This document shows, piece after piece, positions 9,530-20,627 of a stretch of DNA of 51,606 nucleotides; positions within the stretch are counted from its first letter, which is position 1; each line of letters starts with the position of its first letter. Source of the DNA: Candidatus Zixiibacteriota bacterium (lineage in GTDB: Bacteria > Zixibacteria > MSB-5A5 > GN15 > PGXB01); NCBI GenBank assembly GCA_026397505.1, contig JAPLUR010000053.1, positions 1-51,606 of the forward strand, in the 5' to 3' direction. Both the position numbers and the translations under genes were made by a program. The notes beneath the pieces are model-generated. The model searched no databases, was not told where the DNA came from, and saw nothing but the letters and a program-made list of their open reading frames with translations.

Positions 9530-11278
9530 CTATTTCAACAGCATGTTGTAGTCCAGCAGGCGTGCTTCAATTTCCTTTAAGGTCTTCATTTTCATTATGG
9601 CCGCGGCCAATTCCACCGTCTTTTGATAATTTAGTTTGGTAATCAATCGGCAGGCCGCCGGCAGTTTCGAGGGATTCATGGAAAGTTGCGTTATCCCCAG
9701 GCCGATCAAAAGCGGGATGGCGATAATATCGCCCGACATCTCGCCGCACATGGCAATCGGGATATTTCTTCTGCGGGCCGCCGCGATGGAAATCTCTATC
9801 AATCGCAGCACCGCCGGATGGAGCGGATTGAAAATCCGCGCCAATCTTTCGTTGTCACGGTCAGCGGCCAGAGTGTACTGAGTCAGGTCGTTGGAACCGA
9901 TCGAAAAGAATGCAACCCGCTCGGCCATCAGCTCGGCGGCCACGGCGGCCGAGGGTACCTCGATCATCACACCCACTTCAATCGCCCGGTCAAACTTGAT
10001 ACTCTTCTGCCGCAGTTCCACCATCGCTCTCTTTATCAGATCCAGGGCCTTTTTGAGTTCCGAAATATCGGCCACCATGGGGAGCAATATTTTTACATTC
10101 CCGCGATGTGACGCTCTCAAAATGGCGCGAAGCTGGTCTTTGAAAATCTTGGGCATATCCAGCGCCGCCCGAATCCCCCGCCATCCCAGAGCCGGATTAC
10201 CCTCCTTGACCTGATGCTCATTCATGAAGTATTTATCCGATCCGAGATCGAAAGTCCTGATAACCACCGGCTGCGGATAATACTTGCTGACCACCGCATC
10301 ATAGACAAGAAATTGCTTATCCTCCGCAGGAAAAGAACCATTCTGAAGATAAAGAAATTCCGTCCGGTACAAACCAACGCCAACCTTATGCTGAGATAAA
10401 ATCTGATCGACCGGACCGGGAAGGTCGATATTGGCGGCGACATCTATGGCCACGCCGTCGGCGGTCCTGGGCGGAAATTCCGGCAGATTCTGAAGCATCG
10501 ATATATGACGGGTGGTCAATTGAGTCTTATGTTTGTGAAGCTCCTTCCACTCGGCATCGCCCGGATTGATGCTCACCGTCCCATTATCACCGTCGATCAC
10601 CACCCGGTCGCCCGATTTTATTTTCAGATGCGATTGCACCGCGCCGACCACGGTCGGAATCAGGAGCGAACGGGCCACCAGAGCCATATGCGAAATGGCA
10701 CTGCCCCCCGAGGTGACAATCCCGGCGGCATGCCTTTCGTAAAGACTTAATACTTCCGCCGGAGTGAACTCCTGCGCCACAAAAATGCACCCGGGCGGAA
10801 ACTGTGTCTCCGCATGTTCTCCCAGCCCGATCAAATGACTGATTATCCGCCGCGAAACCGCTTCGATATCATATACCATCTGCCGCATATAATCATCGCC
10901 CGACATCCGCAGCGGCGTCAGCGAATTCTCCACCAGCATGCTGTAAACATACTCGGCGTTCTTCCGGCTGCTTTTTATCTCGTCTTTAACTTTATTGAGA
11001 AAATCATGATCGCAGGCAATCATTACCTGGGTATCGAAAATCTTGGCCACCGGGCCGCCGATCTTCTGGCCGGCCGATTTGCGCCACCGCTCCAACTCGA
11101 CCAGCGTCTCTTCCACCGCCTTGTCCAGCCGGGCAATCTCGGCATTCACCCCGGAGGCAGGAACAATCCGTTCTTCAATGGAATGCTCCCACTTGAAAAT
11201 AACCCTCGCCTCACCAAACGCCAGACCCGGGGAAGCGGCAATGCCTTTAATCAGGGGACTCTTTTTCCGGGTTACCAT
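9530..11278 (-). CDS. ptsI: Phosphoenolpyruvate-protein phosphotransferase (PTS enzyme I)
   Basis: This 582-residue protein is normal length for enzyme I, which takes phosphate from PEP and passes it to HPr. The active-site His sits in GIVTSGGSAISHMALVARSL in the swivelling domain. The PEP-binding barrel shows YRTEFLYL, GSNDLTQYTLAADRDNERLA and the catalytic Cys in CGEMSGD. The N-terminal region begins with LIKGIAASPGLAFGEARV, as is typical. HPr is encoded 60 bases upstream on the same strand. No sugar-specific EII gene is present in the window, so the chain may be regulatory or may serve EII proteins encoded elsewhere. Confidence 0.95.
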   Translation of the reverse strand: MVTRKKSPLIKGIAASPGLAFGEARVIFKWEHSIEERIVPASGVNAEIARLDKAVEETLVELERWRKSAGQKIGGPVAKIFDTQVMIACDHDFLNKVKDEIKSSRKNAEYVYSMLVENSLTPLRMSGDDYMRQMVYDIEAVSRRIISHLIGLGEHAETQFPPGCIFVAQEFTPAEVLSLYERHAAGIVTSGGSAISHMALVARSLLIPTVVGAVQSHLKIKSGDRVVIDGDNGTVSINPGDAEWKELHKHKTQLTTRHISMLQNLPEFPPRTADGVAIDVAANIDLPGPVDQILSQHKVGVGLYRTEFLYLQNGSFPAEDKQFLVYDAVVSKYYPQPVVIRTFDLGSDKYFMNEHQVKEGNPALGWRGIRAALDMPKIFKDQLRAILRASHRGNVKILLPMVADISELKKALDLIKRAMVELRQKSIKFDRAIEVGVMIEVPSAAVAAELMAERVAFFSIGSNDLTQYTLAADRDNERLARIFNPLHPAVLRLIEISIAAARRRNIPIAMCGEMSGDIIAIPLLIGLGITQLSMNPSKLPAACRLITKLNYQKTVELAAAIMKMKTLKEIEARLLDYNMLLK

Positions 11279-11338
11279 TTAAATCTTTCTGCTCGTTTAA
11301 GCCAATAATATCGTTACACCGGAAACTATGCAATAAAA

Positions 11339-11614
11339 TTATAAATTCTTCAAATCACCGAAACCGGAGCTGATTAATTCCGCCAGACTCGCCACCGCTT
11401 CATTTTCGTCTTCACCCTCGGCGGTGATAATCAATTCCGAGCCTGCTTCCGCCGCCAGCATCATCACCCCCATAATCGATTTCCCGTTAACCTCCAACCG
11501 GTCTTTCTCCAGAAATATTTCCGCTTTGAATTTGGAGGCGTGGCTGACAAACATCGCCGAGGGGCGGGCATGCATTCCGAGACGATTGACCACTTTAACC
11601 GTTTTCTTGACCAT
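11339..11614 (-). CDS. ptsH: Phosphocarrier protein HPr
   Basis: This 91-residue protein is the PTS phosphocarrier. The phosphorylated His lies in NRLGMHARPSAMF near residue 15, and the regulatory Ser lies in NGKSIMGVMMLAAE near residue 46, the context recognised by HPr kinase/phosphorylase in organisms that have it. It receives phosphate from enzyme I in the cytoplasm. The gene lies between dprA, nine bases upstream, and ptsI downstream, in a block that otherwise contains obg and cdaA. The presence of the Ser-46 site hints at kinase control, but no hprK gene is visible here. Confidence 0.95.
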   Translation of the reverse strand: MVKKTVKVVNRLGMHARPSAMFVSHASKFKAEIFLEKDRLEVNGKSIMGVMMLAAEAGSELIITAEGEDENEAVASLAELISSGFGDLKNL

Positions 11615-11623
11615 GAGGCGATT

Positions 11624-13700
<2,077 letters not shown>

Positions 13701-13808
13701 TCAATTCCGTATCAAAAGTGCTTTAAAATTAAGGATTTATAATATACAAAAGATGACCGAATAGAGCCAGATTTAACTGCATTGACCTGATTAATCTATC
13801 GGAAACGG

Positions 13809-14579
13809 CTATTTCTTGAAATATGCGATAAGTTTCTGTGCAACTTCGGCGCGGTCGATATCTTTTTCCATCCGGCCGTCATGAGTTATCGATATCTCGC
13901 CCGTCTCTTCCGAAACCACCACCGATATGGCATCGGAAACCTCCGTAATACCGATCGCCGCCTTATGCCGCATGCCGTACAGTTTCCGAAATTCAGGCGA
14001 CTGTGTCAGGGGCAATGTACAGGCCGCCCCGGCAATCGTGTCCCCGGTGACTATAATCGCACCATCATGAAGCGGAGTATATGGGGTGAACAGATTAATG
14101 ATTATCTCCCAGGAAATCTGGGCGTTGATTAATTTACCGGTTTCGATATAATTGCGCAGCCCTTCCCCTCTTTCCAGCACGATGAGCCCGCCATAACGTA
14201 GTTCCGAAAGGCGCACCGCCGCCCGCGAAATCTCCTCCAGCGATTTCTGTTCCTCCACCCGCATCAGGTATTGGAATAGCCGGGAGTGGCCCATCCGAGC
14301 CAGCGCCGAGCGAAGTTCCGGCTGAAAGACGATGACCAGCACAATGAATCCGACCGTGGCCAGATTGGAAAAAAGCCACGACAACCCCTCCAACTGGAAC
14401 CAGAAAGCAATAAAAGCCACCACAAAAATAAGGACCAAACCGGTCACCATCTGCGCCGCCCGTGTCCCTTTCATGAGCGCCAGAAGCTGGTAAATGATGA
14501 GTGAGACTATCAGGACATCAAGAAGGTCTATCAATCGGAAAGAAAGAAAACCGAAATGAAACAACTCCATATCACTCAC
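13809..14579 (-). CDS. cdaA: Diadenylate cyclase CdaA (c-di-AMP synthase)
   Basis: This 256-residue membrane protein condenses two ATP into the second messenger c-di-AMP. Three N-terminal membrane helices (DVLIVSLIIYQLLALM, MVTGLVLIFVVAFIAFWF and NLATVGFIVLVIVF) precede the DAC domain, which carries the essential motifs LHDGAIIVTGD (DGA) and MRHKAAIGI (the RHR/K-type motif). The last eight bases of folP overlap its start, so it is translated with folate genes. Its usual partner, the YbbR-repeat regulator CdaR, is not the next gene; obg follows instead. Typical processes tied to c-di-AMP are potassium balance and cell-wall stress. Confidence 0.95.
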   Translation of the reverse strand: MSDMELFHFGFLSFRLIDLLDVLIVSLIIYQLLALMKGTRAAQMVTGLVLIFVVAFIAFWFQLEGLSWLFSNLATVGFIVLVIVFQPELRSALARMGHSRLFQYLMRVEEQKSLEEISRAAVRLSELRYGGLIVLERGEGLRNYIETGKLINAQISWEIIINLFTPYTPLHDGAIIVTGDTIAGAACTLPLTQSPEFRKLYGMRHKAAIGITEVSDAISVVVSEETGEISITHDGRMEKDIDRAEVAQKLIAYFKK

Positions 14580-15408
14580 TCTCCTGCAGGGCCTTCCAGA
14601 CTTTTATCGCCTCAACCGTCGCCGCCACATCATGCACCCGGATAATGTCCGCCCCACCCATTAATGCGACCAGCGCCGAGGCAATCGAGCCACCGATACG
14701 TTCCTCCGCTTCATTTGCGCCGCCGGTAATATGTCCGATAAATGATTTCCGTGATGTTCCCACCATGATCGGACAACCTGTCTCTTTGAATTCGGCAATA
14801 TGCCTCAGAATCGCCAGATTATCCTCCAGCCTCTTGCCAAACCCGATTCCGGGGTCGAGAATTATCTTTTCCCGCTCAATGCCGTATCTGCGACACTGCT
14901 CCAACCTCTCACGAAAAAAATCCTTTATCTCAGCCACGCAATTCTCATAAATCGGATCAACCTGCATCGTTTTGGGAAGCCCCCGCATATGCATCAGAAT
15001 CACCGGCACTCCCGATTCCATAGCCACTTCCGCCATTTGGGCGTCGAAACGAAGAGCCGATATATCATTGATTATATCAGCGCCTGCTTCAATGGCCTGG
15101 CGGGCCACCTCCGCCTTGGTCGTGTCGATCGAAATCGGTATCTCGCTGATTTTCCGAACCGCCAGAACCACCGGAATCACCCGCTCCAATTCATCTTTGA
15201 GAGCCACAGGTTCCGAGCCGGGTCGGGAGGATTCCCCGCCGATATCAATTATATCTCCCCTTTCTTCTATTATCCGGCAGGCCCGCTCGACCGCTGCGTC
15301 CAGCTCCGCATACCGCCCGCCGTCCGAAAAGGAATCCGGCGTAACATTGAGTATTCCCATCACCATCGGTTTTCGCATTTCGAGCTGTCGATTTCTCGGA
15401 AGCGGCAT
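14572..15408 (-). CDS. folP: Dihydropteroate synthase
   Basis: This protein has 278 residues from the ATG at 15408, preferred over the frame-opening ATG at 15441 because AGGA sits eight bases in front of it. FolP joins the pterin pyrophosphate to p-aminobenzoate in folate synthesis. Signatures are GILNVTPDSFSDGGRY, IIDIGGESSRPGSEPV, ADIINDISAL, LMHMRGLPKTMQ, DPGIGFGK, GTSRKSFIG and RVHDV at the end. The gene overlaps cdaA by eight bases. In the direction of transcription folE lies upstream but is separated by a 1.2 kb ATPase gene and two gaps, which looks like an insertion into a folate operon. Confidence 0.95.
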   Translation of the reverse strand: MPLPRNRQLEMRKPMVMGILNVTPDSFSDGGRYAELDAAVERACRIIEERGDIIDIGGESSRPGSEPVALKDELERVIPVVLAVRKISEIPISIDTTKAEVARQAIEAGADIINDISALRFDAQMAEVAMESGVPVILMHMRGLPKTMQVDPIYENCVAEIKDFFRERLEQCRRYGIEREKIILDPGIGFGKRLEDNLAILRHIAEFKETGCPIMVGTSRKSFIGHITGGANEAEERIGGSIASALVALMGGADIIRVHDVAATVEAIKVWKALQESE

Positions 15409-15886
15409 TTCTATTATCCTGTGATTCGTTGAACTAAACATGGATGCACTTTTTATTATTCCAGGTTATCGTAGGGCGGAACCCCGGACGAAGTCTTGCC
15501 GTTCCGCCATCGTCATTCCACTATCAACTTGAATCCAATATAGAAACCGACGCCTTTAAGGGCAATATAAATTTATTGGATACGACAGGGACGGACTGGA
15601 ATGTCCGATTTATAAGGTTCCAAATAGGTGCCGCCTCCAAACTTTTCAAGTGACGGCAGGCGTCTTATCTGACGGAATTCTGCGCACGGTGTCAGGTACT
15701 TTGCCCGCCTTCATTTCATTCGGGTAGTGGATTTGAGTAGAGCGAAGCCCTTGCGGTTCTGTGCCCTGTCGCCGCTATGTGATTTGTTTCGCCTGAGGAC
15801 GACGGAACATACAGGTCGTCAAGCTATTATTAACGCCAAATCAATTTGTCGCAAACGTTGGCCTCTTAACCTATTGCAACCACTTA
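15409..15886 (-). other. 478-base stretch without an intact gene, with a possible gene remnant
   Basis: No intact gene is supported here. On the minus strand one frame reads protein-like (LPSLEKFGGGTYLEPYKSD), stops at 15573-15575, and continues in the same frame for about 19 codons (KGVGFYIGFKLIVE) to a second stop at 15513-15515. The second piece resembles the last strand of an outer-membrane barrel protein. This may be debris of an older gene or a repeated intergenic element. A small inverted repeat, CGGAC-N6-GTCCG, lies near 15592-15607. Confidence 0.35.
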
Positions 15887-17077
15887 TTAGGAAATACTCC
15901 CTTTCTGATAAAGCCTTAAGGTCACAAATGCTTTTAGCAAAGGATTACGAAAGCGATATCTATAGCGTTTCACCTGCCCAATTTTCTGAATAATCGCACC
16001 CCGCTCTTCTTGACACAATTTGCCGAGATTATAAATATAAGCATTAAGCCCTACTGGCTTTCCAGTGAGTTTCTGAAGCGGCAAAGCCAAATCAAGGGCT
16101 CTAAATGTGCCATATTCATCCCCGCTTGCTAAAGCACATGCATAGATTACATTTTCAAACATGCTTCTCTCCTTAGATGTAAGGATCGCTTTTTGAAAAT
16201 CGCTACGGACGCTTTCCTGCACATTGTCAATGGCATCGGACACTGCAGCATCAAAATGTATATCGTCAATCACACTTGCGCCAGACTCAATTGCAATCTT
16301 TCCAGCGTATTTTGCCAGCAAATGAGTATAATGCGGGAAGCCTTGCGAGAATCTTATTATTTTGCTCCGTATCAGAGGATGAACACTCATCTCTAATACT
16401 CTAAGACCATTATCAATGATTTCCCCCAACTCAGCATCAGACATTCTTGGTAATTTAACCTGCTTTAGGCAGCGCTCTATAGATGGATGCTCTCCTATTA
16501 ATTCAGTTACGCTTTCCGCAATTCCAACAATAATAATCGTGACATTAGATGCGTTGTCTGATAAGGCCTTGATTGTATCCGTAAATCTTGTCCTGATTTG
16601 GGGGCTTTGCATACTATCGAATTCATCGAAAATGAAAATTATTGGATTCTTCACATACTCAAATATGTCCGCAATGTCATCAGGCTTAACTTCGTTTCTG
16701 CCATCCAAGAATAGGTCCAACTGCACTTTCTTTTCAGATTCTACAACCTCAAATCCTATTCCAGTGCTCTTTTGAATAAACGAAATCTTCTTCAGAATCT
16801 TCCGCCATATGTTGTCGTAAGTCTCATTCCTATTGCACGTGACTTTCGCTATTAGTACTTTACTAAACCTAGATTCAATAATATTTGCTAAGGATGTCTT
16901 GCCAACACCTCTTTCTCCATATAAAACGACATGTTGACCACGTTCTTTTGCAGCCTCCAAGATTTGATTAAGATGATCCAGCCGTCCAAAGAAAAGGTTG
17001 CTTGATATTATTGGTGCAGTTGGTGAAAATACATTGGCTAGACGCGACAATTTCTCTTGCCGTATTTGTTCATCCAT
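15887..17077 (-). CDS. Orphan AAA+ ATPase of the Orc1/Cdc6-like superfamily
   Basis: This protein has 396 residues from the ATG at 17077, which has AAAGGA in front; the frame opens earlier at 17155. The Walker A motif is YGERGVGKTSLAN near residue 54, Walker B is IIFIFDEFDSM, and there is a sensor-like IIIVGIAESV. The C-terminus (about the last 90 residues) has a winged-helix character with KRYRYRFRNPLLKAF. The protein probably uses ATP to remodel protein or DNA, but its partner is unknown. It sits alone between folE and folP, is clearly more AT-rich than both neighbours, and has its own promoter. These signs suggest a horizontally acquired single-gene cassette, possibly defensive, which is inference. 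Confidence 0.8.
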   Translation of the reverse strand: MDEQIRQEKLSRLANVFSPTAPIISSNLFFGRLDHLNQILEAAKERGQHVVLYGERGVGKTSLANIIESRFSKVLIAKVTCNRNETYDNIWRKILKKISFIQKSTGIGFEVVESEKKVQLDLFLDGRNEVKPDDIADIFEYVKNPIIFIFDEFDSMQSPQIRTRFTDTIKALSDNASNVTIIIVGIAESVTELIGEHPSIERCLKQVKLPRMSDAELGEIIDNGLRVLEMSVHPLIRSKIIRFSQGFPHYTHLLAKYAGKIAIESGASVIDDIHFDAAVSDAIDNVQESVRSDFQKAILTSKERSMFENVIYACALASGDEYGTFRALDLALPLQKLTGKPVGLNAYIYNLGKLCQEERGAIIQKIGQVKRYRYRFRNPLLKAFVTLRLYQKGSIS

Positions 17078-17215
17078 AGTGAATAATCCTTTCAATCCAG
17101 TTACCCACCTCCCGTCAATTGGGTCATGGGTATGCTGACTTATGCATTGAGCCACTATTGCCCGAAATCAGTGCCACTTCAAAGTTAAATCGGGCCCGTC
17201 CCAATTAATAAATGA

Positions 17216-17244
17216 ATAATATTATGTATATCAGAAAAAATCAA
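17216..17244 (-). promoter_or_regulatory. Sigma70-type promoter for the orphan ATPase
   Basis: On the minus strand TTGATT (17244-17239) is followed after exactly 17 bases by TATTAT (17221-17216). Transcription would begin near 17209 and give a leader of roughly 130 bases before the ATG at 17077. It supports independent expression of the inserted ATPase gene. It is a match by eye only. Confidence 0.5.
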
Positions 17245-17509
17245 CTCAATTTGATGGCTAGAAGCCACAGGATAGCGGGCTATCCCGATTCAATGAAAAT
17301 AGACGTTACCGTAATTTCACTCGCTCAATCGCCGCATTTCCTTATCCCCGTATAACTTGCGATCAAGAATCAAGAAGGAATTCTTTTGAAATGAAAGAAA
17401 CGCATCATATCATGCTCCGCTGCGCAGGGCATCTGCGCAATTCGGTTGATGCGTGGGTTGACAAAGGAGCGTATTGCCATACGCCCCTGCCACAAAGACA
17501 ATATTTCTT
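17245..17509. other. Non-coding part of the gap between folE and the ATPase gene
   Basis: The whole gap is 432 bases (17078-17509) and includes the ATPase promoter and leader. I see no gene in the rest. It contains a short hairpin, GCGTAT-TGCC-ATACGC at 17469-17484, just past the folE stop in the direction of transcription. This could be a weak terminator for folE, although no clear T run follows. A second inverted pair, GCCCGA/TCGGGC, lies at about 17160-17195 within the ATPase leader. Confidence 0.4.
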
Positions 17510-18064
17510 CTATTGCTTGATCAGCGCCATCGCTTCGGCGCGCGTGGCATCGCGGCGCAAGACGCCCCGAATCGCCGAGGTCACCGTCCTCGAGCCCGGT
17601 TTTTTGACCCCAATCATCGTCAGACAGAGATGCTCCGCCTCGATAATCACCAACACCCCCTTGGGCGTCAGCACGTCGTTGATCGTATCGGCTATTTCCG
17701 AGGTCAGATTCTCCTGTACCGTCGGCCGGTGCGATAATACCTCGACGATATTGACCAGATTGGCAAAACCCGTGATTTTATTCTGCCGTGGAATATAAGC
17801 CACATGCACCTTCCCGAAAAATGGCAGAAGATGATGCTCGCACATCGAATAAAAAGAGATATCGCGGACAATGATCAATTCATCTTTATTGGAACTGGAA
17901 TAATGTTTCAGAGTCTTTTCCGGACTGGCCTTGATACCGTCCAAGACCTGCTGATAATACTCATAGACACGTTCGGGAGTCCTTTTTAGTCCCTCCCGAT
18001 CCGGATCCTCGCCGATTCCCTCAAGAATCAGCCGCACACCTTTTGTGATTTTTGCCTTATCCAT
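17510..18064 (-). CDS. folE: GTP cyclohydrolase I
   Basis: This 184-residue enzyme converts GTP to dihydroneopterin triphosphate, the first step of folate synthesis. The zinc-binding motif [19 protein letters not shown] and the block [20 protein letters not shown] are diagnostic, with the second Cys in [16 protein letters not shown]. The start is taken at the ATG at 18064; a TTG codon directly precedes it. The first bases overlap the end of ftsH by eight bases, so it is translationally coupled to ftsH and lacks an obvious ribosome-binding site of its own. Downstream, the folate partner folP is separated by the inserted ATPase gene. Confidence 0.95.
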   Translation of the reverse strand: MDKAKITKGVRLILEGIGEDPDREGLKRTPERVYEYYQQVLDGIKASPEKTLKHYSSSNKDELIIVRDISFYSMCEHHLLPFFGKVHVAYIPRQNKITGFANLVNIVEVLSHRPTVQENLTSEIADTINDVLTPKGVLVIIEAEHLCLTMIGVKKPGSRTVTSAIRGVLRRDATRAEAMALIKQ

Positions 18065-20033
18065 CAAGCTTCGGCGCCGGCTCCAACGAGGGAATTTCCT
18101 CCGGCCCGGTGCGACCGATCAAAACATCAATTGCGTGGCCGTCAAGAACCTCTTTTTCCAGAAGCGCTTTGGCGACAATATCCAGTTCATGACGATGCCT
18201 TGTCAGAATATCATAGGCGGTCTTTTCGGCCTTTTCCACTATCGAGCGAACTTCCTCATCAATCAGACGCGCCGTATCATCCGAATAATCCCGATGCTGG
18301 GCTATTTCGCGACCCAGGAATATCTGTTCTTCTCTCCGCCCGAATGTGAGCGGCCCCAGCTTCTCCGACATCCCCCATTTGCAGACCATATTCTGGGCGA
18401 TTTCGGTGATTCTGCGCAGGTCATCGGCCGCGCCGGTCGAGACCTGGTCAAATACGACCTTCTCGGCCGCCCGCCCCCCCATGGCATAAACCAGCCTGGT
18501 CTCTATGCGCACCTTGGAGTGCGTATGCCGCTCATCAACCGGCAGGAAATGGGTGACACCAAGCGCCAATCCGCGCGGAATGATAGTGACCTTATGCACC
18601 GGGTCCGCATCCGGCAGGAATTTGGAAACCAGCGCATGTCCCGCCTCGTGATAAGCCACCATCTTCTTCTCTTCCTCCGGAATCACCATGGATCTCCTCT
18701 CCGTTCCCATCATCACCTTATCCTTGGCCTCTTCAAAATCCTGCATCATAACGGCGTCGCGGTTCCTGCGGGCCGCCAGAAGCGCCGCTTCATTAACCAT
18801 GTTGGCCAGATCGGCCCCAGAAAGTCCCGGCGTTCCGCGGGCAAGGATATCCAGTCTGATATCCTCTCCGAGCTTGATTTTCTTGGTATGGACTTTGAGA
18901 ATCCCCTCCCGTCCGCGAACATCGGGGGAATCGACTACAATCTGACGGTCAAACCGCCCCGGTCGCATCAGGGCCGGATCAAGAATATCAGGACGGTTGG
19001 TGGCGGCAATCAGGATAACACCGTCGTTGGACTCGAATCCGTCCATCTCAACCAAAAGTTGGTTCAGAGTCTGCTCTCTTTCATCGTGGCCGCCCCCCAG
19101 ACCGGCGCCACGGTGACGCCCCACCGCATCAATCTCGTCTATGAATATGATACAGGGCGCATTCTTCTTGCCTTGGTCAAATAGGTCGCGGACGCGGCTG
19201 GCGCCGACACCCACGAACATCTCTACAAAATCAGAGCCGGACATCGAGAAAAACGGCACCCCCGCCTCACCGGCCACAGCTCGCGCCAGAAGCGTCTTCC
19301 CTGAACCCGGGGGACCAAGAAGCAGGGCCCCTTTGGGAATTTTCCCGCCCAATTTCTGAAACTTTCCCGGATCTTTGAGAAACTCAATAATCTCGCCTAA
19401 TTCCTCTTTGGCTTCGTCAACACCGGCAACATCATTGAAAGTAACTTTCGGGCGTTCATCGGTAACCAGTTTGGCGCGGCTCTTCCCGAATGAAAAAAGC
19501 CCTTTCGGCCCCGAGGCTCCCTGCATCTGGCGCAGGAAAAAAAGCCATACAAAAATCAATAGAAACCACGGCGCAATAGATATCAAAACCGAAAGATAAT
19601 TGAGCCCTTCAGTCTTGGCCGTGATAATGACCCCCGCTTTCTCCAGACGATCAACCAGGCTGAAACTGTTATCATCAAAAGGTATCCTGGCTTTGAACTT
19701 GGCAAACTTGCCGGTCGTGTTGCCCGAGACCAGGACGGTCTCAGTCTTCAACTTCCCCTCAATCTCCTTTTCTATGAAGGTAACCGAGGCAACATTCCCT
19801 TTCTCCAATTGATTCAGAAATTCGCTGTAGGAAATTTCGGCCATATCTTTGCTGGCCGAAGAATAGAGGCTGTAAGCAAATATAAAGGCCAATATGATTA
19901 CTACCCAGAAAACCAACGATTTTGCCGGCCCTTTCCAGGAAAAAGACTCATGGCCATCAGGATTGGTTTTCCCCGGACGGTTCGGCCGTCTACCGGGTCC
20001 CTGTGATAGATTCTTATCGTCGCTAAATTTCAT
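18057..20033 (-). CDS. ftsH: ATP-dependent zinc metalloprotease FtsH
   Basis: This protein has 658 residues from the ATG at 20033, which has GGAG in front; a longer frame opens at 20093. It is the membrane-bound AAA protease that degrades misfolded and regulatory membrane proteins. Two N-terminal membrane helices ([18 protein letters not shown] and [17 protein letters not shown]) flank a small periplasmic domain. The AAA module shows [37 protein letters not shown] and [12 protein letters not shown], and the protease site is [10 protein letters not shown]. It lies between hpt and folE, an order (tilS-hpt-ftsH-folE-folP) familiar from many bacteria. The N-terminal 40 residues are unusually rich in Pro, Gly and Arg. 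Confidence 0.97.
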   Translation of the reverse strand: MKFSDDKNLSQGPGRRPNRPGKTNPDGHESFSWKGPAKSLVFWVVIILAFIFAYSLYSSASKDMAEISYSEFLNQLEKGNVASVTFIEKEIEGKLKTETVLVSGNTTGKFAKFKARIPFDDNSFSLVDRLEKAGVIITAKTEGLNYLSVLISIAPWFLLIFVWLFFLRQMQGASGPKGLFSFGKSRAKLVTDERPKVTFNDVAGVDEAKEELGEIIEFLKDPGKFQKLGGKIPKGALLLGPPGSGKTLLARAVAGEAGVPFFSMSGSDFVEMFVGVGASRVRDLFDQGKKNAPCIIFIDEIDAVGRHRGAGLGGGHDEREQTLNQLLVEMDGFESNDGVILIAATNRPDILDPALMRPGRFDRQIVVDSPDVRGREGILKVHTKKIKLGEDIRLDILARGTPGLSGADLANMVNEAALLAARRNRDAVMMQDFEEAKDKVMMGTERRSMVIPEEEKKMVAYHEAGHALVSKFLPDADPVHKVTIIPRGLALGVTHFLPVDERHTHSKVRIETRLVYAMGGRAAEKVVFDQVSTGAADDLRRITEIAQNMVCKWGMSEKLGPLTFGRREEQIFLGREIAQHRDYSDDTARLIDEEVRSIVEKAEKTAYDILTRHRHELDIVAKALLEKEVLDGHAIDVLIGRTGPEEIPSLEPAPKLDG

Positions 20034-20102
20034 CAATCTTAAACTCCTGCAATAATATACAATATTATCGGCAAAATGGTCAGAAAATATCAAGAATTGT
20101 CT

Positions 20103-20627
20103 CTAACCTATTACCTTCCCTATGAATGGAAGGTTGCGATATTTTTGCGCCGCATCCAGTCCAAAACCAATTACAAAATGATCGCCGGCATCGAAACCCT
20201 TATAGGCAATATTCACTTCAACCTTCCGACACACCGGCTTGTCCAGAAGTGTAACAACCGCTATCGAGGCCGGTTCCTGAAGTTTCAACCGGTCGATTAG
20301 AGCCCTGACCGTATGCCCGGAATCAACCACTCCCTCGACTAACAATATATGCCGCCCCTTTATCGAAACCTTCGGCCCGCCAACCATTGCCACCTGATTT
20401 TCGGCTGTCATATTCCCGTTGTAGCTGGAGGCGGATATGAATTCCACCTCAATGGGAATATTGATATTCCGAATCAGGTCGGCCAGAAAAATCACACACC
20501 CCTTGAGAACACCGATAAGTATCGGATCCTTCTCCGCATAGTCGCGGGATATCTCCTCCCCCAGTTCCCTGATTCTGCACGCAATCTTGTCCTGCGTATA
20601 AAGCAGATCAAATTTATGCACTTCCAT
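20103..20627 (-). CDS. hpt: Hypoxanthine phosphoribosyltransferase
   Basis: This protein has 174 residues from the ATG at 20627, which has GGAGAG immediately upstream; an alternative ATG lies at 20639. It salvages hypoxanthine and guanine to nucleotides using PRPP. Recognisable parts are LIGVLKGCVIFLADL, VEFISASSYNGNM and the C-terminal VIGFGLDAAQKYRNLPFIG. The PRPP loop reads LLVEGVVDSGHT, where the family normally has two adjacent acids (VED.VDTG.T); the second acid is replaced by Gly. The gene overlaps the end of tilS by 14 bases and precedes ftsH by about 70 bases. Confidence 0.93.
   Translation of the reverse strand: MEVHKFDLLYTQDKIACRIRELGEEISRDYAEKDPILIGVLKGCVIFLADLIRNINIPIEVEFISASSYNGNMTAENQVAMVGGPKVSIKGRHILLVEGVVDSGHTVRALIDRLKLQEPASIAVVTLLDKPVCRKVEVNIAYKGFDAGDHFVIGFGLDAAQKYRNLPFIGKVIG

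Noticed and set aside
18045-19184. 379-residue plus-strand open frame opposite ftsH
   Set aside because: It mirrors the conserved ATPase and protease motifs of ftsH on the other strand; no family and no ribosome-binding site.
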